Shown: in pieces, positions 1-5,870 of the stretch
Layout: each line of letters begins with the position of its first letter
Numbering within the stretch: the first letter of the stretch is position 1
From: Nocardioides sp.
GTDB taxonomy: Bacteria; Actinomycetota; Actinomycetes; Propionibacteriales; Nocardioidaceae
NCBI GenBank assembly: GCA_021166815.1
Contig: JAJPEO010000171.1
Span: forward strand, 1-6,091
Length of the DNA: 6,091 nt
Reading direction: 5' to 3'
The notes under the pieces: model-generated
What the model was told of the DNA's origin: nothing
Database searches by the model: none
Seen by the model: the letters and a program-made list of their open reading frames with translations, nothing else
Made by a program: the position numbers and the translations under genes

Positions 1-35
1 CCGCTCGGTGACTGAGGCGCGGGTTTCGAGGCCCG

Positions 36-136
36 TCGCTGGCGCTCCTCGCACCTCAACCAGCGATTGGTCGCTGGGGCTCCTCGCACCTCAACCAGCG
101 AGGGGACGCTGGGGCTCCTCGCGCCTCCACCAGCGA
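36..136. repeat. Three tandem 31-bp hairpin repeats, period 35 bp
   Basis: Three units lie at 36-66, 71-101 and 106-136, separated by 4-bp spacers (ttgg, gggg). Each begins with (T/A)CGCTGG and ends with CCAGCGA, so each can fold into a 6-7 bp stem around a loop of about 17 bases that reads close to GCTCCTCGCACCTCAA. Units 1 and 2 differ at one base; unit 3 has a few more changes. The array ends 22 bases before the TAGGCT promoter-like hexamer of the next gene. Similar elements (TCGCTGG, GCTCCTCGCACCTCAA, CCAGCGA, often preceded by GGTTTCGAGG as at 22-31) are, in my recollection, dispersed intergenic repeats in Nocardioides-type genomes. No cas gene is present, and the 4-bp spacers rule out a CRISPR array. 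Bases 1-35 show nothing else I can name. Confidence 0.85.
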
Positions 137-158
137 CCGGAAGCTCCGGCCCCGGTCG

Positions 159-164
159 TAGGCT
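159..164 (+). promoter_or_regulatory. Putative -10 element TAGGCT of a leaderless promoter
   Basis: TAGGCT matches the actinobacterial TANNNT -10 pattern and ends 6 bases before the CTG at 171, the same spacing seen before the GTG starts at 1385 and 4645. No clear -35 hexamer is visible about 17 bases upstream (near 136-141). TAG at 159-161 is also the in-frame stop that closes the reading frame on its left side. Transcription would begin at or next to the proposed start codon. Confidence 0.5.
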
Positions 165-170
165 GGAGCG

Positions 171-764
171 CTGGCCGACCGCCCGCACCACCGCCCCCGG
201 ACCCCCGGGGACGCCTTCTTCGCCGAGATCGGGGGCGGGGTCGACCCGGCGGCAGTGCGGGAGGCAGGTGACCTGGCGGCGACGCTGCTGGTGCGCGGGG
301 CCCGCGACGAGGCGGACGCGGGGCTCGCCGAGCGCGTGGTCGGGCTGGCCGAGAGCGAGGGCCTGGAGACGCTGGCGGAGGTGTGGTCCGGCGCGCCGGC
401 CGACACGCTGGCCGGGTGCCTGTGGCGCCTCTACCTGCTGCGGTCGTGGGTGCACGCGACCCCCGAGCTGGTGGCCGTCGAGTACGAGGCTGGCCAGGCG
501 CGGGCCCAGGTCGCCCGCGTGGTCGCCGGCGTCGCGGACCCGCCGGGCCCCGACGAGCTGCGGGCGATGGTGGACGAGGTGCTGCGCGGCATCGCGGGGG
601 GCGACTTCGCGGTGACGCTGCTGCGGGCCTCCGCGTTCGCCCGCATCGTCGCGACCGGGCGCGCGGCGCTCGAGCGGGAGCCGGCCGAGGTCGCACGCCT
701 GCTCGGACTGGCCGAGCAGCTCGAGGCGGCCGGGCACCTCGAAATGCGCCACGCGCTGGCCTGA
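171..764 (+). CDS. Hypothetical alpha-helical cytoplasmic protein, probable CTG start
   Basis: I do not recognise the family and assign no function. The frame is open from 162 to the TGA at 762-764. The first standard start is GTG at 255 (169 aa), but the upstream codons translate to protein-like sequence (GDAFFAEIGGGVDPAAV, residues 13-29), so the true start is probably upstream. No ATG, GTG or TTG exists between the in-frame TAG at 159 and the GTG. The CTG at 171 sits 6 bases after a TAGGCT -10 motif and would give 197 aa. The product has no signal peptide or membrane segment. It looks mostly helical, rich in Ala, Glu, Leu and Arg, with an aromatic stretch (CLWRLYLLRSW, about residues 83-93) and a conserved-looking segment at about 145-163 (DFAVTLLRASAFARIVATG). 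It appears monocistronic: 127 bases and a separate promoter precede the next gene. An alternative is the GTG start, or a start lost through a base error. That it is coding is fairly sure; the start is not. Confidence 0.75.
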   Translation: MADRPHHRPRTPGDAFFAEIGGGVDPAAVREAGDLAATLLVRGARDEADAGLAERVVGLAESEGLETLAEVWSGAPADTLAGCLWRLYLLRSWVHATPELVAVEYEAGQARAQVARVVAGVADPPGPDELRAMVDEVLRGIAGGDFAVTLLRASAFARIVATGRAALEREPAEVARLLGLAEQLEAAGHLEMRHALA

Positions 765-816
765 CCTCCTACACTTCTGGAGTCGAGTGCGTCGGGCTGT
801 GGCAGCCCCGGGTCCC

Positions 817-838
817 AAAATAAGCCGCTACGAGCGGC
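817..838 (-). terminator. Possible intrinsic terminator, minus-strand orientation
   Basis: Bases 824-838 form a perfect 6-bp stem (GCCGCT, loop ACG, AGCGGC). Read on the minus strand, the hairpin is followed directly by TTATTTT (823 to 817), a fair U-tract in otherwise GC-rich DNA. On the plus strand the A-rich stretch precedes the hairpin, so it would be a weak terminator for the gene ending at 764. No minus-strand gene lies just upstream of it, so its role may be to block antisense transcription, or none. Confidence 0.35.
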
Positions 839-841
839 CAC

Positions 842-855
842 GCGCCGTGAGGCGC
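842..855. other. Short GC hairpin with GNRA-type loop
   Basis: GCGCC at 842-846 pairs with GGCGC at 851-855 around a GTGA loop, which as RNA would be a stable GNRA tetraloop. It lies just after the 824-838 hairpin and 23 bases before the -10 motif of the PemK-like gene. It could be the last structure in the 3' tail of the upstream transcript. There is no T-tract, and the match may be chance in GC-rich DNA. Confidence 0.25.
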
Positions 856-878
856 TCCCGGTCCGGCGCACTCGTCAG

Positions 879-884
879 TACCCT
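879..884 (+). promoter_or_regulatory. Putative -10 element TACCCT, leaderless promoter
   Basis: TACCCT fits TANNNT and ends 7 bases before the ATG at 892. Only CGGCCCC lies between, so there is no room for a Shine-Dalgarno sequence. This implies a leaderless mRNA for the PemK-like gene and supports ATG 892 over the in-frame GTG at 787. No convincing -35 box is seen. Confidence 0.5.
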
Positions 885-891
885 CGGCCCC

Positions 892-1335
892 ATGAACTGG
901 CGTCGTCGGATCACGGCTCTGCTCACCGGCCGCTCCGCACCTGAGGTGTACGAGCCTGCGGTCGGTCGTTACCTTCCGGAGGCCGACGGCGAGCCCGACC
1001 CGGGCGAGATCGTCTGGGCGTGGGTGCCGTACGAGGACGACCCCGACCGGGGCAAGGACCGCCCGGTGCTGCTGCTCGACACCGACGGCGACCACTGGCT
1101 CGGCCTGATGCTCAGCAGCCAGGACCACGACCGCGACGCTGCTGACGAGGCGCGCTACGGCCGCTACTGGATGGACATCGGCGCCGGCGCCTGGGACCCG
1201 CAGCGGCGCCCCAGCGAGGTCCGCCTCGACCGCGTGCTCCGGCTCGCCCGGGACGCCGTACGGCGGGAGGGCGCCGCCCTCGACGAGGCCACGTTCCACA
1301 GCGTGCTCGAAGCCGTACGTGATCTGCGTCAATAG
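892..1335 (+). CDS. PemK/MazF-fold family protein, solitary
   Basis: This 147-aa protein carries the PemK/MazF-like beta-barrel signature from about residue 37: PGEIVWAWVPYEDD, then a charged loop and RPVLLL at 57-62, then WLGLMLSS at 69-76. In MazF-type RNases the Arg of the RPVL segment and a Ser/Thr after the next strand form the active site; here R57 and S75 or S76 fit. The N-terminus (1-36) is an extra basic, then acidic, leader not found in short MazF toxins, and about residues 106-147 form a helical C-terminus. ATG 892 was chosen over GTG 787 because a TACCCT -10 motif lies between them and the extra 35 codons read as arginine-rich noise. No antitoxin-like small ORF overlaps or adjoins on the same strand: the gene before ends 127 bases upstream and the gene after is a lipoprotein. 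It is therefore an orphan member. Sequence-specific mRNA cleavage is the family activity, but a non-toxin role is possible. Confidence 0.8.
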   Translation: MNWRRRITALLTGRSAPEVYEPAVGRYLPEADGEPDPGEIVWAWVPYEDDPDRGKDRPVLLLDTDGDHWLGLMLSSQDHDRDAADEARYGRYWMDIGAGAWDPQRRPSEVRLDRVLRLARDAVRREGAALDEATFHSVLEAVRDLRQ

Positions 1336-1372
1336 GGACTGTTTCGCCTTCGCTCTGCGTGGGGCCCCCCGC

Positions 1373-1378
1373 TAGGGT
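1373..1378 (+). promoter_or_regulatory. Putative -10 element TAGGGT, leaderless promoter
   Basis: TAGGGT ends 6 bases before the GTG at 1385, with CTTGGC between and no Shine-Dalgarno. It lies in the 49-base gap after the PemK-like gene, so the lipoprotein gene probably has its own leaderless transcript. No clear -35 box is visible. Confidence 0.55.
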
Positions 1379-1384
1379 CTTGGC

Positions 1385-2722
1385 GTGCTTCTTCGACGGG
1401 TGGTCCTGGCTCTCGGCGCGTCCGCGCTCGTCCTGACGAGCGTCGCCTGCACGCAGGAGGCCCGCCCGGAGCCGACGCCGACACCGAAGCCGACCACGAC
1501 GTCGACGCCGGAGAAGCCGCGCGTGGTCACCTTCGGGGCCTATGGCACGGCCAAGGAGGTCGACGCCATGCGCAGCGTGGTCGAGTCCTTCAACGCCTCC
1601 ACCACCACACGCCAGGTCGAGCTCGTCACCTGGCCCGACCACGAGACCGCGCTGCGCGAGATCACCGCAGGCAAGGCCCCCGACGTCTTCCTCACCTCCC
1701 GGATCGACCTCGGCCAGCTCATCGACGCCGAGGCCCTGCGCCCGGTCAGCCTGCTCCTCGACGAGCGCGGCGTGGACTTCGGCGACCGCTATGCCCGCGG
1801 TGCCGTCGACGCCTTCGCCTATGGCGACGAGCTGCAGTGCATGGCGTACTCGGTCTCGCCGATGGTCCTCTACTACAACGACGCCATCATCGACTTCGAC
1901 CGCATGGAGCGCCGCGGTGTCACCGTGCCCCAGCGGGTCGACCGGTGGCGGTTTTCCGAGTTCGCGGCCGCGGCCGAGTTCGCCTCGAGGCGTGGCAACG
2001 TCCGTGGCGTCTGGATCGACCCGACGCTGGAGGGGCTCGCGCCCTTCGTCCAGTCCGCGGGCGGCGACGTCTTCGACGACGACGTGCAGCCGACGACCAC
2101 CACCTTCTCCGAGGACGACAGCCGCGAGGCGCTCAGCCAGGCGCTCGAGGTGCTCCGCGACCCGACCCTGACGCCGACCCCCGCGCAGCTGCGCAGGTCC
2201 ACCCCGCTGGAGCTGTTCAAGAACGGCCGGCTGGCCATGATGGCCGGGCACCGCAACCTCGTGCCGGAGCTGCGCGCCACCCCGGGGCTGTCCTTCGACG
2301 TCACCGCGATGCCCGCCATCGACGGCCAGGCCACCGTGGGCGACGTCTCCGGCCTGTGCATCTCCGCCGAGTCCGAGGTCGTCGGCGACGCCGCCGACTT
2401 CATCGCCTATGCCGTCTCCGACGCGGCCGTCGAGACCGTCACCCGCACCGGCTACATCGTGCCGGCCAACACCCATGTCGCCGCGTCCCCGGCGTTCCTC
2501 GACGAGCGCCAGCAGCCGGAGCACGCCGGGGTGTTCAACGCGAGCATCCGCTACATGGAGGTCCCCCCGTTCATCGAGGACCGCGACCGGCTCCTCGACG
2601 TGCTGACGCCGCTGCTGGAGCAGCTGGTCACCAGTCCCGGGACGCTCGACCTCGAGGTGGCGCTGGAGGAGATCGACGCTGCCTCCCGTACGGTCCTCTC
2701 GCCCGAGGAAGCCCAGGAGTAG
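1385..2722 (+). CDS. Extracellular solute-binding lipoprotein (ABC importer family 1)
   Basis: This 445-aa product starts with a typical lipoprotein signal peptide: basic n-region (LLRR), hydrophobic core (VVLALGASALVLTSV) and Cys22 in the context TSVAC. The -3 residue is Ser instead of the usual Leu/Val/Ile, a slightly unusual lipobox. A Pro/Thr-rich linker (about 28-45) tethers the mature domain. The mature part has the layout of family 1 (maltose/sugar-type) binding proteins: an opening strand (VVTFGAYG, about 47-54), a PDVFL segment near residue 100 (KAPDVFLTS), MVLYYND in the middle, ELFKNGRLAMMAGH for the lobe crossover, and a late GYIVPANTHVA segment. It should sit on the outer face of the membrane and present a solute, possibly a sugar or oligosaccharide, to a permease. 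The ligand cannot be read from the sequence. No permease or ATPase gene is next to it. It ends 11 bases from the convergent RNase D gene, with no hairpin terminator in that gap. Confidence 0.88.
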   Translation: MLLRRVVLALGASALVLTSVACTQEARPEPTPTPKPTTTSTPEKPRVVTFGAYGTAKEVDAMRSVVESFNASTTTRQVELVTWPDHETALREITAGKAPDVFLTSRIDLGQLIDAEALRPVSLLLDERGVDFGDRYARGAVDAFAYGDELQCMAYSVSPMVLYYNDAIIDFDRMERRGVTVPQRVDRWRFSEFAAAAEFASRRGNVRGVWIDPTLEGLAPFVQSAGGDVFDDDVQPTTTTFSEDDSREALSQALEVLRDPTLTPTPAQLRRSTPLELFKNGRLAMMAGHRNLVPELRATPGLSFDVTAMPAIDGQATVGDVSGLCISAESEVVGDAADFIAYAVSDAAVETVTRTGYIVPANTHVAASPAFLDERQQPEHAGVFNASIRYMEVPPFIEDRDRLLDVLTPLLEQLVTSPGTLDLEVALEEIDAASRTVLSPEEAQE

Positions 2723-2733
2723 CAGGACCGAGG

Positions 2734-4008
2734 TCAGTCGCCGCCGGCCAGGATCGCTCCGGTGAGCGCTCCGGCGACCACGTCGAGCTGCCAGTCGCGG
2801 GCGCCGTAGCCGGACAGCTGGGTGCGCACGGCGGCGACGAGCTCGGCGGGCTCGCGTGTGGCGGGCGGCTTCCACATGAGGCGGCGTACGGCCTCGGGGC
2901 TGAGGAGGTTCTCCACGGGCACGTGGTGCAGCTCGCCCAGGTTGGCCATCGCCTCGCGGGCGGCCTTGAAGCGCCGGTCGGCGACGGGGTCGCGGTCGAT
3001 CCACGTCCGGGGGTGGGGCGGGCCGTCGCTGCGGAGGTTCTTGACGGGCAGCTCGGACTCGTCCATCTCGCGCACCGTCTCGATCGCCTCGACCCAGGTG
3101 GCGGCGTAGCGCGAGGCCCCGCGGCCGTGGAAGCCGTCGGTGGCCAGCAGGGCTCGGCGACCGGAGGGCATGGCCGTGGCGGCCGCGACGATCGCGGAGT
3201 CGGGCAGGATCCGGCCCGGGGTCACGTCACGCTCGCGGGCGATGGCGTCGCGCGCCTCCCACAGGGCCCTGACCGCCCCGAGCGCGCGGCGTCCGCGCAG
3301 GCGGTGGACCCCGGAGGTGCGCCGCCACGCGTCGATGCGCACCGCCGGCTCGAAGTCGAGCAGGTGGGTGAACTCCTGAGCAGCCCATTCCTCCTTGCCC
3401 GCCTCGCGCAGCGCCTCGGCCATGTGATCACGCAGCTCGATCAGCACCTCGACGTCGAGGGCGGCGTACTCCAGCCACGGCGTCGGCAGCGGGCGCGTCG
3501 ACCAGTCCGCGGCGGAGTGCTCCTTGCGCATCCGCTGCCCGAGCACCGTCTCCACGAGGGTGGCCAGGCCGACGCGGGGGTAGCCCAGCAGGCGGCCGGC
3601 GAGCTCGGTGTCGAACAGCGACGACGTCGGGGTGAGCCCCACCTCGCGCAGGCACGGGAGGTCCTGGGTGGCGGCGTGGAGGATCCACTCGCTGCCGGCC
3701 AGCGCCTCCTGCAGCGGGGCCAGCGTCGTCAGCGGGATCGGGTCGACCAGCCAGGTGCCACCCGTGGCCCCGCGCAGCTGGATGAGGTAGGCGCGGTTGG
3801 AGTAGCGGTAGCCGGAGGCCCGCTCGGCGTCGATGCCGATCGGGCCGGCGGCGGCGGCCAGGGCCTCGCAGGCGGCCAGCAGGCCCTCGTCGGTGTCGAC
3901 GACGTCGGGGAGCCCGTCACGCAGCGTGAGCAGCGGTCGGGGCGCCTCTTCGGGCGTGGGGTCCTCTGCGTCGACTGGCGCAGACTCGGTGTCGGAGGTG
4001 TCGGCCAT
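2734..4008 (-). CDS. rnd: Ribonuclease D-type 3'-5' exoribonuclease with HRDC domain
   Basis: This 424-aa DEDD-family exoribonuclease should trim the 3' ends of structured RNAs such as tRNA precursors, in the cytoplasm and with metal ions. The exonuclease domain spans about residues 30-205. All DEDDy residues are present: D60 and E62 in GIDAERA (Exo I), D116 in HAATQDLPCL (Exo II), and Y181 with D185 in EYAALDVEVL (Exo III). An HRDC domain follows at about 235-315 (RGRRALGAVRALWEARDAIA), then a second helical C-terminal region to 424. This is somewhat longer than E. coli RNase D. The first 25 residues are acidic, rich in Pro, Asp and Glu, and probably disordered. Its ATG lies 4 bases after the stop of the DUF3000 frame, with no good Shine-Dalgarno, so the two form an operon and translation is probably coupled. 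The frameshift in DUF3000 would place a stop upstream and could lower RNase D expression if it is real. Confidence 0.93.
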   Translation of the reverse strand: MADTSDTESAPVDAEDPTPEEAPRPLLTLRDGLPDVVDTDEGLLAACEALAAAAGPIGIDAERASGYRYSNRAYLIQLRGATGGTWLVDPIPLTTLAPLQEALAGSEWILHAATQDLPCLREVGLTPTSSLFDTELAGRLLGYPRVGLATLVETVLGQRMRKEHSAADWSTRPLPTPWLEYAALDVEVLIELRDHMAEALREAGKEEWAAQEFTHLLDFEPAVRIDAWRRTSGVHRLRGRRALGAVRALWEARDAIARERDVTPGRILPDSAIVAAATAMPSGRRALLATDGFHGRGASRYAATWVEAIETVREMDESELPVKNLRSDGPPHPRTWIDRDPVADRRFKAAREAMANLGELHHVPVENLLSPEAVRRLMWKPPATREPAELVAAVRTQLSGYGARDWQLDVVAGALTGAILAGGD

Positions 4009-4012
4009 GCGT

Positions 4013-4572
4013 TCAGGTGCCGCGCTGCCCGCGGCGGCTCGGGATGGCGGTGACGCCCTCGGGCACCGGCGGCAGCCCGACGGCCGTGCACATCAGCTCG
4101 CCCCAGGCCTCGACGTGCGGGCCCATGTCGAGGCGACCGTCCTCGTCGACGTCCGGGGTCCACGAGGCGCGCACCTCGAGCTGGGCGGTGGCGGGCTCGC
4201 CGGTCATGGTGCCGAAGCACTCGGTGGTCACGCAGGTGACGGTGCCGGACGCCGCGTGGTGGGTGGCGCCATGGGCCTCGAGGGCCTCCTCCAGCCACGA
4301 CCAGCCACGCAGCGGAAGACTCCGTCCCACGCGTCGTTGCCCTGCGGGTCGTGGAGCAGGATGATCCGGCCGGTGCCGAGGTCCTCCTCGTCGACCGTCA
4401 CGTCGCCCGACAGCGCGGCCGACCAGGGGGCGATGCGCTGGGGCGCGGGCATCTCCTCGCAGAACACCTCGGGGCGCAGCGCGGCGGCGCGCATCGACGA
4501 CACGGCCTCGCGGAACTCCGCGGGTCCATCGCCCACACCCGTGCCCGGGTGGGTCTCGTGTCGGGCCACCAT
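4013..4572 (-). pseudogene. DUF3000 family protein, frameshifted with internal deletion
   Basis: Two frames together make one DUF3000 protein, a family found in Actinobacteria with no known function. The N-terminal part (4572 to about 4306, 89 codons from ATG) includes AEFREAVSSMRAA, PWSAALSGDV, LGTGRIILLHDP and AWDGVFRCV. The C-terminal part (about 4306 to 4016, 97 codons, stop TGA at 4013-4015) is in the other frame and includes GWSWLEEALEAHGA, TVTCVTTECFG, EVRASWTP and AGLPP-like TAVGLPPVPEG. The join shares base 4306, so one base is missing relative to an in-frame fusion. From memory, relatives have about 20-25 residues (an RAELE...DPLL-type segment) between FRCV and GWSWL; these are absent. 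The event thus looks like a deletion of 3n+1 bases, not a single-base slip. It is either a true pseudogene or an assembly collapse. The C-terminal frame alone is open up to an ATG at 4618, but the N-terminal part of that frame is arginine-rich shadow sequence. Confidence 0.75.
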
Positions 4573-4579
4573 GCCCACC

Positions 4580-4585
4580 ACAGTA
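4580..4585 (-). promoter_or_regulatory. Putative -10 element TACTGT for the DUF3000-rnd operon
   Basis: On the minus strand TACTGT (plus-strand ACAGTA) ends 7 bases before the ATG at 4572, with GGTGGGC between. It matches TANNNT and the spacing of the other promoters in the window, so a leaderless DUF3000-rnd transcript is likely. It lies back to back with the hemE promoter in a 72-base divergent gap. Confidence 0.5.
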
Positions 4586-4632
4586 AGCGAGCCTGCCGCG
4601 TCGGCGATGTGCCGCCACGCCGCTGACCTGCG

Positions 4633-4638
4633 AAGATT
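4633..4638 (+). promoter_or_regulatory. Putative -10 element AAGATT for hemE
   Basis: AAGATT ends 6 bases before the GTG at 4645 (CGTCTC between) and differs from TANNNT only at the first base. No Shine-Dalgarno is present. The -35 zone of this promoter (about 4610-4616) lies in the gap shared with the divergent DUF3000 promoter, so a regulator bound here could affect both. No operator palindrome is evident. Confidence 0.4.
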
Positions 4639-4644
4639 CGTCTC

Positions 4645-5679
4645 GTGACCCACCCTGGACTCTCCGACAGCCCGTTGCTCAAGGCCGCCCGCGGGGAGGA
4701 GCCCGCGCACACCCCGGTCTGGTTCATGCGGCAGGCCGGACGGTCCCTCCCGGAGTACCTCAAGGTCCGCGAGGGCATCGGCATGCTCGAGTCCTGCATG
4801 GATCCCGGGCTGGTCCACGAGATCACGATGCAGCCGGTGCGCCGCTACGGCGTGGACGCGGCGATCTTCTTCTCCGACATCGTGCTGCCCCTGAAGGCCG
4901 TCGGCGTCGACCTCGACATCAAGGCCGGGATCGGTCCCGTGGTCGCCTCGCCGGTGCGCACCATGGCCGACGTCGAGGCGATCCCCGACCTCACCCCCGA
5001 GCACGTCCCGTTCATCACCGAGGCGGTGCGCTCCCTCGTCGGCGAGCTCGGTGCGACGCCCCTGATCGGCTTCGCCGGGGCGCCCTTCACGGTCGCGTCC
5101 TACCTCGTGGAGGGCGGGCCCTCCAAGGAGCACGCCAAGACCAAGGCCATGATGTTCGGCGCCCCCGACGTGTGGGACGCGCTCATGCGCAAGATCGGCG
5201 GCATCGCCGCGGCCTATCTCCGCGTCCAGGTCGAGGCGGGCGCGAGTGCCGTACAGCTCTTCGACTCGTGGGCCGGCGCGCTCACGCCGACCGACTACCG
5301 CACGTCGGTCATGCCCCACTCGGCCCGCGTCCTCGCCGACGCCGGGACGCTGGGGGTGCCGCGCATCCACTTCGGCGTCGGCACGTCCAACCTGCTCTCC
5401 CTCATGGGCGAGGCCGGCGCCGACGTCGTGGGCGTGGACTGGCGTACGCCCCTGGAGTCGGCGATCCCGCTCGTCGGCGACCGGGCGGTGCAGGGCAACC
5501 TCGACCCCACGCTCGTCTTCGCGCCCACCGACGTCATGCTCGACCGGGCCCGCGAGGTCCTCGAGGCCGGCCGGGCGGCGAAGGGCCACATCTTCAACCT
5601 CGGCCACGGCGTCATCCCCTCGACCGACCCCGACCAGCTCAAGCGGCTCAGCGATTTCGTGCACGCCTGGCAGCGCTGA
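4645..5679 (+). CDS. hemE: Uroporphyrinogen decarboxylase
   Basis: This 344-aa enzyme removes the four acetate carboxyls of uroporphyrinogen III to give coproporphyrinogen III, in the cytoplasm and without a cofactor, on the heme branch of tetrapyrrole synthesis. The length is typical for bacterial HemE. The first signature, PVWFMRQAGRSLPEY, is at 24-38 with substrate-binding R29 and R33. The catalytic Asp is D78 in FFSDI. The second signature, GFAGAPFTVASYLVEGG, is at 142-158 with Tyr153. S208 in LFDSWAG and H321 in NLGHGV match the other conserved pocket residues. GTG 4645 is used as the start because a -10 motif lies 6 bases before it and it gives the normal N-terminus ahead of the PVWFMRQAGR motif. 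It is divergent from DUF3000-rnd. In many actinobacteria a protoporphyrinogen/coproporphyrinogen oxidase gene and hemQ follow hemE; here a repeat region follows, so I cannot say whether they lie further on. Confidence 0.98.
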   Translation: MTHPGLSDSPLLKAARGEEPAHTPVWFMRQAGRSLPEYLKVREGIGMLESCMDPGLVHEITMQPVRRYGVDAAIFFSDIVLPLKAVGVDLDIKAGIGPVVASPVRTMADVEAIPDLTPEHVPFITEAVRSLVGELGATPLIGFAGAPFTVASYLVEGGPSKEHAKTKAMMFGAPDVWDALMRKIGGIAAAYLRVQVEAGASAVQLFDSWAGALTPTDYRTSVMPHSARVLADAGTLGVPRIHFGVGTSNLLSLMGEAGADVVGVDWRTPLESAIPLVGDRAVQGNLDPTLVFAPTDVMLDRAREVLEAGRAAKGHIFNLGHGVIPSTDPDQLKRLSDFVHAWQR

Positions 5680-5708
5680 GGCTGGTCGCCCGGGAGCGCG
5701 GTGAGTGA

Positions 5709-5870
5709 GCCACATTCACGTCTCGTGGAAGGTGGCTGGGCCACCGCTGGCGTACGGGTCTGTGGCTGACTCGTCTGGAGCGGTGGGTGGGCCACATTCA
5801 GGTCTCGTGGAAGGTGGCTGGGCCACCGCCGGTGTACGGGTCTGCGGCTGACTCGTCTGGAGCGGTGGGG
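5709..5870. repeat. Two tandem 82-bp direct repeats after hemE
   Basis: Copy 1 spans 5709-5790 and copy 2 starts at 5791; they match with about four substitutions until about 5868, where copy 2 begins to diverge. Each copy opens with GCCACATTCA and carries a perfect hairpin GGTGGC-TGG-GCCACC (5731-5745 and 5813-5827), then GTACGGGTCTG and CTGACTCGTCTGGAGCGGTGG. The period is not a multiple of three, so this is not a protein repeat. The hairpins have no T-tract but could slow transcription leaving hemE, which ends 29 bases before copy 1. I do not recognise the element. Bases 5680-5708 hold nothing I can name. Confidence 0.88.

Noticed and set aside
36..136. CRISPR array
   Set aside because: The repeats have 4-bp near-constant spacers, internal dyad ends and no cas genes; this is a tandem hairpin repeat.
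2723..2733. Bidirectional terminator between the lipoprotein gene and rnd
   Set aside because: The gap is only 11 bases with no stem or T-tract; I see no terminator there.
1112..3004. Long minus-strand open frame (630 codons) across the lipoprotein gene
   Set aside because: It is a shadow of the lipoprotein and RNase D genes in GC-rich DNA: the translation is Arg/Gly/Asp/Val-rich with no recognisable motif, and the plus-strand frame has a signal peptide and family motifs.
1837..4053. Plus-strand open frame of 738 codons spanning two genes
   Set aside because: It crosses the stop of the lipoprotein gene and runs antisense through RNase D. Its composition is Arg/Gly/Ala-rich low complexity, while the minus strand shows all DEDD residues.
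4291..4310. Programmed -1 frameshift or slippage at the tandem CCAGCCACG(A/C) repeat in DUF3000
   Set aside because: There is no X XXY YYZ slippery heptamer at the join, and an apparent block of about 20 residues is also missing. The 10-bp repeat follows naturally from the codons for the Trp-Ser-Trp-Leu segment.
4228..5715. Minus-strand open frame of 495 codons antisense to hemE
   Set aside because: Only the segment after 4572 is real (the DUF3000 N-terminus). The rest is complementary to hemE, whose signatures are unambiguous.
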